A stretch of DNA of 64,000 nt. Origin: Streptomyces cyaneus. Lineage in GTDB: Bacteria; Actinomycetota; Actinomycetes; Streptomycetales; Streptomycetaceae. The stretch covers positions 124,001-188,000 of the forward strand of contig NZ_RQJW01000007.1 of NCBI RefSeq assembly GCF_004028635.1, written 5' to 3'. Positions within the stretch are counted from its first letter, which is position 1. Each line of letters opens with the position of its first letter. The position numbers and the translations under genes are program-made. A model generated the notes under the pieces. The model ran no database searches. It had not been told where the DNA came from and was given only the letters and a program-made list of their open reading frames with translations. This document shows positions 7,779-15,520 of the stretch, one piece after another.

Positions 7779-9122
7779 CTACTCTTCGAAGGGGAACTTG
7801 TCGGCGAGCGCCGGCTTCAGGTCCGACAGCCACTTGGCTTCCGGGTCGTAGTGGGCAAAGAACGGCCGCCCCACCAGCGACGCGTCGCGCGCCTGGATGA
7901 GCCGGAGCATGAACAGCCGCTCGCCGTTGATCTCCGTGACGCCGTCGACGCATACCTTGCCCGGCGTGGCCGACATGGAGGGGCCGCGAACGGTCCGGCA
8001 GAGGCCGGAGACCGAGGTATAGGCATCCCGGAAGATTTCGTACGCCCGGCCGAGCGGGACCGCGAAGTAGTCCTGCGGGCCGGTGTCGCGCTCGACGAAC
8101 ATGTAGTAGGGGATCATCCCCATTGCGTGCTGCTGCCGCCACATGCTCGACCAGTCGCTGGGATTGTCGTTGATCGACCGGATCAGAGGGGCCTGCGTCC
8201 GGATGGTCGCGCCCGTCGACTGGATGCGGCGGACCGCCTGGGAGACCAGCTGCGACTCCATCTCCCGCGGATGGCTGAAGTGCGCCATGAAAGCGAGATT
8301 CTTGCCGGCCTTGGTGACCCGCTCGAACAGCCGCAGGGTGGCGTCCGCGTCCGGGTCGGTCACGAACCGCTGCGGCCAGTACGCCAGGGCTTTGCTCCCG
8401 ATCCGGATCGATTCGAGCTGCGGCAGCTCGAGCAACGGCTCGATGTAGCGCTTGAGGACCGTCTCGCCCATGATCATGGGATCGCCGCCGGTGATGAGCA
8501 CGCTGGTGACGTCAGGGTGCGCCACCAAATATTCCACCAGGCCGTCGATGTCGTCGGAAGCGAACTTCAGGTCCGGCTCCCCGACGAACTGCGCCCACCG
8601 GAAGCAGTACGTGCAGTATGCATGGCAGGTCTGCCCCTGCTTGGGGAAGAACAGCACCGTCTCTCGGTACTTGTGCTGGATGCCCTGCATCTCGTCGGGA
8701 ACGTTGAGATCCATCTGCCCGGCGGGATGGGGGTTCAGCTTCATCCGAACCTCGTGGGCCGCGCGCTGGATCTCCTTGGGCGGTGCCTCCTGGCGGAGCA
8801 GGTCCGCGATCCGGGCGACGTCCGAGTCGGGCAGCATGTCCGCCTGGGGGAAGACGAGCCGGTAGATCGGGTCGTCGGGGGCGGCGGACCAGTCGATCAG
8901 CTCGTCCACCACGTAGGCGTTCGTCCGAAAGGGCAGCACCGTCGCCACGGCTCGAGTCGCGAGCCTCGCCTCGGGCCCGAGCCCCGCTCGGGCCACCAGT
9001 TCATCGAGGTGCTTGTTGGTGTAGGCGCGAAAGCGTTGCGTGGCGCGCACCGGCGTGCCGGCCAACCCGGCGGGCGGTGCGTCATTGAGCAATGTCACTC
9101 GTGGACTCTCTTCTGGTGTCAT
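7779..9122 (-). CDS. Radical-SAM/PLP aminomutase, lysine-2,3-aminomutase family
   Basis: A 447-residue KamA-family enzyme. The [4Fe-4S]/SAM motif is CHAYCTYC (C166, C170, C173). The GGDPM motif near 212 follows, and a late Gly/Ser loop GPSMSATPGK offers K389 as the PLP lysine. The family moves the alpha-amino group to the beta carbon. Hand alignment to clostridial lysine 2,3-aminomutase puts D319 at the position of Asp293, but R345 at the position of Asp330, so the substrate may not be lysine. The ATG at 9122 is preferred over a further-upstream in-frame start at 9380, because residues before it look non-coding and run through an inverted repeat. It probably supplies a beta-amino acid to the ligases. 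Confidence 0.9.
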   Translation of the reverse strand: MTPEESPRVTLLNDAPPAGLAGTPVRATQRFRAYTNKHLDELVARAGLGPEARLATRAVATVLPFRTNAYVVDELIDWSAAPDDPIYRLVFPQADMLPDSDVARIADLLRQEAPPKEIQRAAHEVRMKLNPHPAGQMDLNVPDEMQGIQHKYRETVLFFPKQGQTCHAYCTYCFRWAQFVGEPDLKFASDDIDGLVEYLVAHPDVTSVLITGGDPMIMGETVLKRYIEPLLELPQLESIRIGSKALAYWPQRFVTDPDADATLRLFERVTKAGKNLAFMAHFSHPREMESQLVSQAVRRIQSTGATIRTQAPLIRSINDNPSDWSSMWRQQHAMGMIPYYMFVERDTGPQDYFAVPLGRAYEIFRDAYTSVSGLCRTVRGPSMSATPGKVCVDGVTEINGERLFMLRLIQARDASLVGRPFFAHYDPEAKWLSDLKPALADKFPFEE

Positions 9123-9301
9123 ACGGCCTGGTGCCGCAACTTCTGGTCGTAACAATGCAAATCGCGTGGCAGACAGCAGAGGCCCAAGACCCCTCTGCTT
9201 CCCTGATTTGCCGGGGCGTTTCTCCAGGCGGCCACGGAGACACCGTTCCGCAGTACTCCGGACTTTTTCTGCAAAACACTTGATGCCGTAAGGCTCGCTT
9301 T

Positions 9302-9375
9302 GAAGGTGCCGTTCCCCTGCATAGATCCAGGCCACTGCGGCTCCCGATCGATGCCAGATCGAGAACGGCACCTTC
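9302..9375. repeat. Perfect 13-bp inverted repeat upstream of the aminomutase gene
   Basis: GAAGGTGCCGTTC at 9302-9314 and its exact complement GAACGGCACCTTC at 9363-9375, separated by 48 bp, in the 302-bp gap between the PhyH-like stop and the aminomutase start. No T-run follows. It could fold in the transcript as a leader or terminator-like stem, or be two opposed binding sites for a regulator. Confidence 0.6.
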
Positions 9376-9424
9376 GTCACGCTTTCAACCTGCGCGCCTG
9401 CCGGTCGAGCAGGTCACGAATTAC

Positions 9425-10348
9425 TCAGGCCTCGCGGGGAGCCAGGAGCGTGCGAGCCTCGCGGGTACCGTCGAAGTACGGGCTGGCGTAGACCAGTTCG
9501 CCGTCCTCGGTAGCGACCTTGTCGTTGAAGTCGCGGCCGATGTCGTAGTTGAACGTGGCCCGCGGGGAGGCGAGGTTCTCGACGCGACGCTTGTCGTACC
9601 GGGCGTCGACCGAGGAGAAGCGCAGCGCGTAGGCCAGCCGCGACGGGATCGGGCCCTCCTCGAGCTTGATGCTGCGGTGCAGCACGTACTTGTCGAAGAG
9701 AAGGGCGTCGCCCAGTTCGAAGGAGTCCTCCACCGCGAAGTGGTCCAGCAGCGCCTTCGTCGAAGGCGAGTTGAGCGGGCCGTCCTTGAGGGTGCTGAAG
9801 TCCTCGTAGCTAAGGTCGCGGCCGGCCTCGACCTCGCTCCTGCAGTACTCGGGCACCAGGTTGAAGTGCTGGTAGACGAACTCGCCCGAAAGGTGCTGCT
9901 TGGACACGTACTTCATGCCGCCGCGCTGGCCCTGGGCATCGATGGTGCACAGCGGCGTCCAGACGGTGAAGCCTGCGTCCTGGCGGCGCTGGAAGCCGAA
10001 GCTCTTGTTGCCCACGTGCCACGGGAACCCGGTGCTCTTGCCCTTCGCCAGTTCGAATCCGAGCCCCTGGGTGAAGAACAGCTGCTGACCGGTCAGCTTG
10101 GCTATGGCGGTCGAGAAGGTCTCGTCGCGCATCACGTCGAGAACGGTGGGGTCGTCGTTGCCCACGTCGTACTTCAGCTTGCTGAAGCCCTTGCCGTAGT
10201 TGTCCGACGGGGGAGCGACCTCCGAGGTGCAAAGCTTCTGCATGTGCTCGATGAGTTCCGGCGAGAAGATGCCCTTGAGCTTCAGGAAGCCGTGCTCACG
10301 GAAGTTCTGAATATCTGCGTCAGAGACAGAAAAGCTCGGATTGATCAC
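9425..10348 (-). CDS. PhyH-fold Fe(II)/2-oxoglutarate enzyme with HxG motif: candidate radical halogenase
   Basis: A 307-residue cupin-type oxygenase of the phytanoyl-CoA dioxygenase superfamily. The proximal metal motif is FPWHVGNKSFGFQ: H111 is in place, but residue 113 is Gly (GGC at 10010-10012) where hydroxylases have Asp/Glu. The distal His is H224 (VLHRSI) and the 2-oxoglutarate Arg is R237 (PSRLAYALRF). Loss of the acidic ligand to Gly or Ala opens a chloride site in SyrB2 (HxA), WelO5 and BesD (HxG); BesD-type enzymes chlorinate free amino acids. No other HxD/E lies ahead of the W130 core strand. First gene of the minus operon, facing a 590-bp regulatory region. A halogenase is favoured; an inactive or unusual oxygenase remains possible. 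Confidence 0.85.
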   Translation of the reverse strand: MINPSFSVSDADIQNFREHGFLKLKGIFSPELIEHMQKLCTSEVAPPSDNYGKGFSKLKYDVGNDDPTVLDVMRDETFSTAIAKLTGQQLFFTQGLGFELAKGKSTGFPWHVGNKSFGFQRRQDAGFTVWTPLCTIDAQGQRGGMKYVSKQHLSGEFVYQHFNLVPEYCRSEVEAGRDLSYEDFSTLKDGPLNSPSTKALLDHFAVEDSFELGDALLFDKYVLHRSIKLEEGPIPSRLAYALRFSSVDARYDKRRVENLASPRATFNYDIGRDFNDKVATEDGELVYASPYFDGTREARTLLAPREA

Positions 10349-10938
10349 GCGCGGACTCCTGTTTGATGTTTCTGGAACGGGGTAGTGGGCTGCCGGCGGT
10401 TACGGAAGATGGGCACGCCAAGCGGATATCCGGATCGCCGAGCCTCTTCCCCAGGACCGCAGATCCCCGATATCTGACCTGGGCGTCCCCTATTCGCACG
10501 CGGCAAAGATTCCACGCACGGCAGGGCTCAACGAGCGGCATACCTCCCAGCCAAGTAAATCCACACGGTCAGGCGCACATCAAGAGACATTCATGCCACC
10601 TACTGACATCGCGGCGTCGAGTCGGCAGTGCAATTGATGGACAACCCGCCATTGCCAACCCATTTCCCAGGCTTCACAGGGTGGACCTTCGTGGTGTAAC
10701 CGACAAAGTAGACTGGGCAACTTGATCTTGCAGGCTGCCGTTGGCACACTCCTGCCGAGCTGAGCGAGGCGAATGTGACCACCATCACAGCAGCCGATTC
10801 GGCGCCAACACCCCTCCCCGGCTACAGCCGGAAAGAGGCGGGCTGCAACGGGGGAATTTTTAAAATATGAATTCTGGTTATTCGCTCGCGACAAAAGTAA
10901 AGCGAGCAAACGGGGTAGGCGCTCGGAAAGATGGAGCG
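10349..10938. promoter_or_regulatory. Divergent regulatory region of the cluster
   Basis: About 590 bp between the PhyH-like start and the preferred regulator start. ORFs here have no coding bias. It is the most AT-rich DNA of the cluster, with the run TTTTTAAAATATGAATTC near 10856-10873. It must hold the promoters for the nine-gene minus operon and for the regulator. I could not define -10/-35 boxes with confidence. Confidence 0.45.
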
Positions 10939-11241
10939 ATGGATCCGATCGAGCTCCATGGCGCGATCGAGGTAGTAGACGTTCTGGCTCGACGCGGAAT
11001 GATCGCCGTTCTGAACGCTCTGATATTGGGCCCACTTGGGCACAATGAACTTGCTCGTGAGACCAACATGGACAGCAAGCAGTTGTCTCGGACGCTCGTT
11101 CGCGCGCGGGATACGGGAATAGTGGATCGCATAGTCAGTGGCGAAATCCCTCCCGTGCGCGTGCATTACGAGCTGACCCCGAGGGGCGAAGACCTGGCCA
11201 GGGCAATCATTCCGCTGGCCCTCTGGTCCAAGAACTCATAA
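10939..11241 (+). CDS. HxlR-type winged-helix regulator
   Basis: A 100-residue winged-helix protein matching the HxlR pattern: a helix (VVDVLARRGMIAVLNALIL), recognition helices around NELARETNMDSKQLSRTL, and a wing followed by VHYELTPRGEDLARAI. The family usual N-terminal Cys is absent. I prefer the ATG at 10939 because the 24 codons from the alternative ATG at 10867 have low third-position GC and look like leader; GGAAAG lies 8 bp upstream of 10939. GC is lower than in the neighbours, a sign of separate origin. It sits between divergent halves of the biosynthetic cluster and is the obvious cluster regulator. Confidence 0.8.
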   Translation: MDPIELHGAIEVVDVLARRGMIAVLNALILGPLGHNELARETNMDSKQLSRTLVRARDTGIVDRIVSGEIPPVRVHYELTPRGEDLARAIIPLALWSKNS

Positions 11242-11363
11242 CTCTCATTGGATGCGGCGTATTCACAGGCCGTGTCGTTGCCCTAAATTTCCGTTTGATG
11301 ATGCGGGCGAAATGGCCATGACCACGGCCATGCACATACTCCGCCCAGCAGGATTGAGGCACC

Positions 11364-12584
11364 GTGGAAAACCTGATCATGTCGCCAATCAGTGCGTTGC
11401 TTCGCAGTACGCCTCGGGAATGGTCCGACGCAACCCAGAACACGGCCCATCTGTTGACGGGAACAGACTGCGATCACCCGCCGGAATGGATCAAGGCGCA
11501 CTACGGTGACGCGTTCCAGGAAATTGAGTGCTTCGAGAATTACGAGGCGAACGACCTGGTCGCGAAGCGGGCCGACCACCTGCTCGCGAACGGCGGGTTC
11601 AAACGGGTCATCCCCATGACAGAGGCAGACGTCATGCGAGCGGCATGGCTGCGCAAGCGCCACGGGCTGACCGGTGTCCCTCCCGAGGACGCGGTCTACA
11701 TGCGCGACAAGTTCCTCATGAAGCAGTGCGCGTCTGCGGCAGGCGTTCCGGTGGCTCATGGCCGGAAGGTCCGCAACGCCTTCGAGCTGCTCGACTTCGC
11801 GGACGAGGTCGGCTTCCCGGTCGTACTGAAGCCGATCTCGGGCCGGGGATCGGCCGAGACCTTCATCCTGGACTCGGAGACCGAGCTGGACTCCCTGCTG
11901 AGTGCGGGAATCTTCGCCAGGGCCGACCGCGAGCCGGACATGCTCGCCGAGGCCTTCGTCGACGGGACGCAGTTCCACGTCGACGGCTACTACTCCCAGG
12001 GCGTCTGCCGCTTCATGAGCGCGGCTCGGTATGTCGGCAGTCATATCGATTTCTTTCAGGGCGGCGGGTTCTTGGGCAGCACGGTTCTCGACGCCCGGAG
12101 CGACATTTTCCGGGAACTCACCGAGTTCACCAGGAACCTCCTGGAGAAGGTGCTTCCCTTTGGGCCCGACGGCCTCTTCCATGTGGAGATCTGGCAGCGC
12201 CCGAACGGCGAGCTCGTCCTCGGCGAGGCCGCACAGCGGCTCGCCGGCGGTCCGATATTCGAAGAGAGCCGGGCCAGCTTCGGGGTCGATTACAAGATGG
12301 ACGCAGTCCGTGCGTTCTGTGGGTTCGAACCGTGTGACTCGCCGGGAACAGAGGCCCTGCAGAAGCAGATCGCCGGGCACGGAGAGATCTCCTCCACCAG
12401 GGCCCTGACCAAGGCCCCTCAGTCGGCTCCGTTCGACTGGGTGCTGGACTACAAGTTGCGGCACACCAGCAGCGAGATCGTGACTTTCGTCGTTTCCGGC
12501 GCGACCAGTGACGAGGTCGAAGAACGCCTTCGCATCTGTACCGACTGGTTCTACGCGAATGCGGAGTGGTCGGATGAGTGCTGA
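11364..12584 (+). CDS. ATP-grasp amide ligase 2
   Basis: A 406-residue ATP-grasp ligase. Signature parts are the second nucleotide Lys in FPVVLKPISGRGSAETF, the hinge MLAEAFVDGTQFHVDG, and the metal acids in FHVEIWQRPNGELVLGEAAQR with RLAGG after it. GTG start with GAGG 5 bp upstream; ATG at 11379 is an alternative. It belongs to the same general carboxylate-amine ligase group as ligase 1 but is clearly divergent from it, so the two should have different substrates. Its end overlaps the next ligase by 11 bp. Confidence 0.9.
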   Translation: MENLIMSPISALLRSTPREWSDATQNTAHLLTGTDCDHPPEWIKAHYGDAFQEIECFENYEANDLVAKRADHLLANGGFKRVIPMTEADVMRAAWLRKRHGLTGVPPEDAVYMRDKFLMKQCASAAGVPVAHGRKVRNAFELLDFADEVGFPVVLKPISGRGSAETFILDSETELDSLLSAGIFARADREPDMLAEAFVDGTQFHVDGYYSQGVCRFMSAARYVGSHIDFFQGGGFLGSTVLDARSDIFRELTEFTRNLLEKVLPFGPDGLFHVEIWQRPNGELVLGEAAQRLAGGPIFEESRASFGVDYKMDAVRAFCGFEPCDSPGTEALQKQIAGHGEISSTRALTKAPQSAPFDWVLDYKLRHTSSEIVTFVVSGATSDEVEERLRICTDWFYANAEWSDEC

Positions 12585-13854
12585 AAGAGCAGAGCTTGCC
12601 GAACACCTTCTCATGGTCGGTGGAGCACGCGAGGTCCCGAGGAATTGCTTCCAGGCTGCCCCCGGGCTGCGGATCAGCGTGATCTGTCGGCAGGAGTTCG
12701 AAAGCAAGGTCTGGGACAAGAAGGACCTGCACCGGCTGCTGCTCCTCGATCCTGAGACCAGCCGGGAGGAATGGCTGGGCATCGTCCGGGCGATCCATGA
12801 GAACGACCGCATCGATGCGATCGTCAATTTCACCGAGTCGGATGCGGACAAGACCGCCTACATCGCCGAGAGGCTGGGGCTGAGGTGCTACTCCGCGCAG
12901 ACCGTTCAGTGGGTCACCGACAAGTACCTCATGCGCGCCCGCCTGAACGAGACGGGCGTCGATCACACTCCCGCGATGAAGGTGGTCGGCCCGGACGAGC
13001 TCGCCAAGGCCGCCGCTGAGCTGGGCTACCCCGTCATCTGCAAGCCCACAGGAGGCACCGGAAGCCTGGGCATCAGCAAACTGGAGTCCCCCGCGGACGT
13101 CCCCCGGGCCTTCACCTGGAGCAAGGAAGGAACTTCGAGCCTGGACGGGGACGAGCTCATAGCCGAGCCCTTCCACCAGGGCCAGGAGTTCAGTGTCGAG
13201 TGCATCAGCGAGACAGGCCGACACTACGTGGCAGGCATCACCCAAAAGTCCATCGACCAGGACAGCTTCGTCGAAGTCGGGCATCTGCTGCCGGCGCCGC
13301 TTCCTGACGCGGACGCGGCAGCCATCTCCGACACCGTTCTCCGGATGCTGGACGCGCTGGAGATCCAGGACGGCCTGACCCACACCGAGGTGATCCTCAC
13401 CGAGAACGGTGTCCGGATCATCGAGACCCATCTACGCTACGGCGGCGACAGGATCCCCAACATGCTCACGGCCGCGACGGGGATCGATATCCAGAAGGCT
13501 TGGGCTCGTCAGGCGGTCGGCCACTCGATCACCGCGGAGATCGAGGAGGCGATAGAGCGTCATCGGAGCGGCGAGCGCGCGGAGTTCGCAGCGATCCGGT
13601 ACCGGTGCGCCGACCGCCGGGGCGTACTCACCGCAGTCCACGGCATCGAGGAGGCGCACGGGATGCCCGGCGTGATGGAGGTCGCCGCTGTGGCCGAGGT
13701 CGGTGAGCAGGTCGGCGATCTCACCGATTCGCTCGCGCGACTCGCGTTCGCCTGGGCACTCGGCGCGACGCCGGAGGAAGCCACAGAGCGCGCTCAGGCG
13801 GCAGTGGAGTCGCTCACCTTCGATCTCGACGACGAACCCGGTGGCCAGACGTGA
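12574..13854 (+). CDS. ATP-grasp amide ligase 3
   Basis: A 426-residue ATP-grasp ligase with the pre-grasp domain, YPVICKPTGGTGSLGISK, the hinge LIAEPFHQGQEFSVEC and the metal acids in THTEVILTENGVRIIETH. The C-terminal lid region ends in an acidic tail. The ATG at 12574 is chosen over the in-frame upstream start at 12508 because it lies in GCGGAGTGGTCGG context and gives an 11-bp overlap with ligase 2, so the pair is translationally coupled and may form a complex or act in sequence. Confidence 0.9.
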   Translation: MSAERAELAEHLLMVGGAREVPRNCFQAAPGLRISVICRQEFESKVWDKKDLHRLLLLDPETSREEWLGIVRAIHENDRIDAIVNFTESDADKTAYIAERLGLRCYSAQTVQWVTDKYLMRARLNETGVDHTPAMKVVGPDELAKAAAELGYPVICKPTGGTGSLGISKLESPADVPRAFTWSKEGTSSLDGDELIAEPFHQGQEFSVECISETGRHYVAGITQKSIDQDSFVEVGHLLPAPLPDADAAAISDTVLRMLDALEIQDGLTHTEVILTENGVRIIETHLRYGGDRIPNMLTAATGIDIQKAWARQAVGHSITAEIEEAIERHRSGERAEFAAIRYRCADRRGVLTAVHGIEEAHGMPGVMEVAAVAEVGEQVGDLTDSLARLAFAWALGATPEEATERAQAAVESLTFDLDDEPGGQT

Positions 13855-14158
13855 TGCTGCGCTCCATGTCGATCAGTTCTGGCCCCCTGGCATAGCCGTC
13901 ATCATCAACCTGCCGGGGACCGCGGCACCTTCGTGGCTTGCTCGGTGCCGTGATTTGTTTTGCTGCTCGACGAGCTCGCACAAAGCGAACAGGATGCCTC
14001 CTTGAGGAGCGCCTGCACGTCGACATCGCGGGCCTGTCGACCCACCTGCGCGACCTCGAGCGGGAGCTGTTCCAACTACCGCTCGAGCAGCCAGTGATGC
14101 CCTGATACCCGGCCGACCAGCGCGTTCTCGCCTCCGGCGTGGCTGATAACTTGGCCCC
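13855..14158 (+). other. Gap with a possible 3' gene remnant
   Basis: 304 bp between ligase 3 and the racemase-like gene. At 14002-14106 one plus-strand frame reads LEERLHVDIAGLSTHLRDL-like helical residues and ends in TGA, with coding-like composition but no start or upstream continuation. This may be the tail of a lost gene. GGCACCTTCG occurs again near 13919. Confidence 0.3.
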
Positions 14159-14983
14159 ATGACGGTGGCGTTGATCGACTCAGGGTTCGGACTCCTCTCC
14201 ACTACGGGCTGGCTCCGGCACCTGGCCCCGGAACTCGACCTGCTGTTGCTACTCGATCCCGACGGCGCTCCCTGGGGATCGAAGACGGCCTCCTTCGTCA
14301 CGGAACGTCTGTTGACCGCCGCTCAGTTCGCCATCGAGCGAGGCGCGCAGGCCATCGTGGTCCCCTGCAACACCGCCACCGTCACCGCGATCGACGCTCT
14401 GCGCGAGAGGTACGAGCCGCGCGTACCTGTGATCGGAACCGTGCCCGCCGTGAAGCCGGCCGCAGCAGTTGGCCAAAGCATCGCCGTGTGGGCAACCGTC
14501 CGGACCACGGCGAGCAAATACCAGGAGCGCCTGATCGCGGACCACGCGAACGGCCGGCCCGTGGCGCGTGTCGCATGCCCCGGCCTGGCGGAGGCGATCG
14601 ACCACGGCGACACCGCCGCAGCAACGGCAGCCATCGCCGACGCGGCCGAGCGAACCCCCGAAGACTGCGACTCCGTGGTGCTGGGATGCACGCACTACCC
14701 CCTGGTTGTGCCAGAGATCCTACGGAGCCTGCCCAGTGGAATCACTCTGTACGACAGCGCGGAGGCGGTCGCCCGTCAAACGCTGCGACGATTGGGGAGA
14801 GCCACGGACTCGCGCAGCACGATGGGCGCCATCGACGTGGTACTCAGCGGTCGACCCGGAAGCCTCCCGACCGGCGGCCACGCCTACCCCGTGGGTCGCG
14901 CCCTCGCCGCAGCAGAGCGGGTACCCCGCGACATTCTCACCTCAGCAGTGACTCGCTCCCCGATGACTTCACCGGCGATCTGA
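14159..14983 (+). CDS. Aspartate/glutamate racemase family protein (MurI-like)
   Basis: A 274-residue protein with the two catalytic cysteines of glutamate racemases: the first in AIVVPCNTAT (near residue 69), the second in VVLGCTHYPLV (near 180). The N-terminus reads VALIDSGFGLLS, a variant of the usual DSGxGG start. Length is normal for MurI. Sequence outside the motifs is loose, so this looks like a secondary copy rather than the housekeeping murI. It lies just after the ligases and could supply a D-amino acid to the product, or be unrelated to it. Confidence 0.8.
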   Translation: MTVALIDSGFGLLSTTGWLRHLAPELDLLLLLDPDGAPWGSKTASFVTERLLTAAQFAIERGAQAIVVPCNTATVTAIDALRERYEPRVPVIGTVPAVKPAAAVGQSIAVWATVRTTASKYQERLIADHANGRPVARVACPGLAEAIDHGDTAAATAAIADAAERTPEDCDSVVLGCTHYPLVVPEILRSLPSGITLYDSAEAVARQTLRRLGRATDSRSTMGAIDVVLSGRPGSLPTGGHAYPVGRALAAAERVPRDILTSAVTRSPMTSPAI

Positions 14984-15084
14984 GCAGGCCCCACGACAAC
15001 CCGCCCGGGTTGGCTGGGTGACGGGATGTGCCGCGCGGCATGGAGCGCATCGCGTACGGCAGTCTGCTTCAGCCGCCGACAAGG

Positions 15085-15237
15085 TCAGCTCCGGTCCAGG
15101 TTCCTCTCCATGACGTCGATGTAGTTGAAGATGAAGTGGTCCCTGAGGCCGTCGCTTCCCGGGGCGAGGAGGTCGGCCGTCAGGCCCCTGGCCCGGTCGG
15201 TCAGCCCTCGATGGTGCTGAACGGTCCGCTCACACAT
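15085..15237 (-). CDS. Small ORF or gene tail, unknown
   Basis: A 50-codon minus-strand ORF with an ATG at 15237. The second half (APGSDGLRDHFIFNYIDVME) looks like genuine protein and ends NLDRS. It lies next to a transposase remnant, so it is more likely the tail of a disrupted gene than an intact small gene. No family recognised. Confidence 0.35.
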   Translation of the reverse strand: MCERTVQHHRGLTDRARGLTADLLAPGSDGLRDHFIFNYIDVMERNLDRS

Positions 15238-15240
15238 CGC

Positions 15241-15435
15241 TCACGCACGCTCCTGCCTGATGGCCGTGGCCGCCCTCACCCACGGCTCCCCCACGGGCGC
15301 CAGGCACAGCCGACCCGGATCCAGTGGCCGAGGGGCATCTATGATCTCCCGCCGCGGATGCTCAGGTGGGCCCCCGCCCGGCTGCGGAGGCGGCACCAGC
15401 ACTGCCCACTCCGCAGGTGCGAGATCAGCCGGATA
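15241..15435 (-). pseudogene. IS5-type transposase remnant (N-terminal DUF4096 piece)
   Basis: The minus strand encodes YPADLAPAEWAVLVPPPQPG followed by EHPRREIIDA, which matches the start of IS5-group transposases (usual form YPSDLxDAEWALLxPLLPPP...HPRREIVDAI). The next part does not continue as a transposase and stops about 30 residues later. No terminal inverted repeats are seen, so only a scar of an insertion sequence remains. It lies at the boundary between the biosynthetic cluster and the secreted-protein block. Confidence 0.6.
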
Positions 15436-15520
15436 CGCGAGTCGCCCGCCCCGGCCATCCCAGCCTCCACCAGCACAGGGACTAACTCGCCTTCCCTGAA
15501 CGGAACTTCCCAGACACCCT

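Noticed and set aside
9123-9380. N-terminal extension of the aminomutase to 9380
   Set aside because: Runs through the inverted repeat and has no similarity to the family; ATG at 9122 gives a normal length.
10363-10725. 120-codon plus-strand frame in the divergent cluster region
   Set aside because: No codon bias, no motif, and it covers the place where promoters must be.
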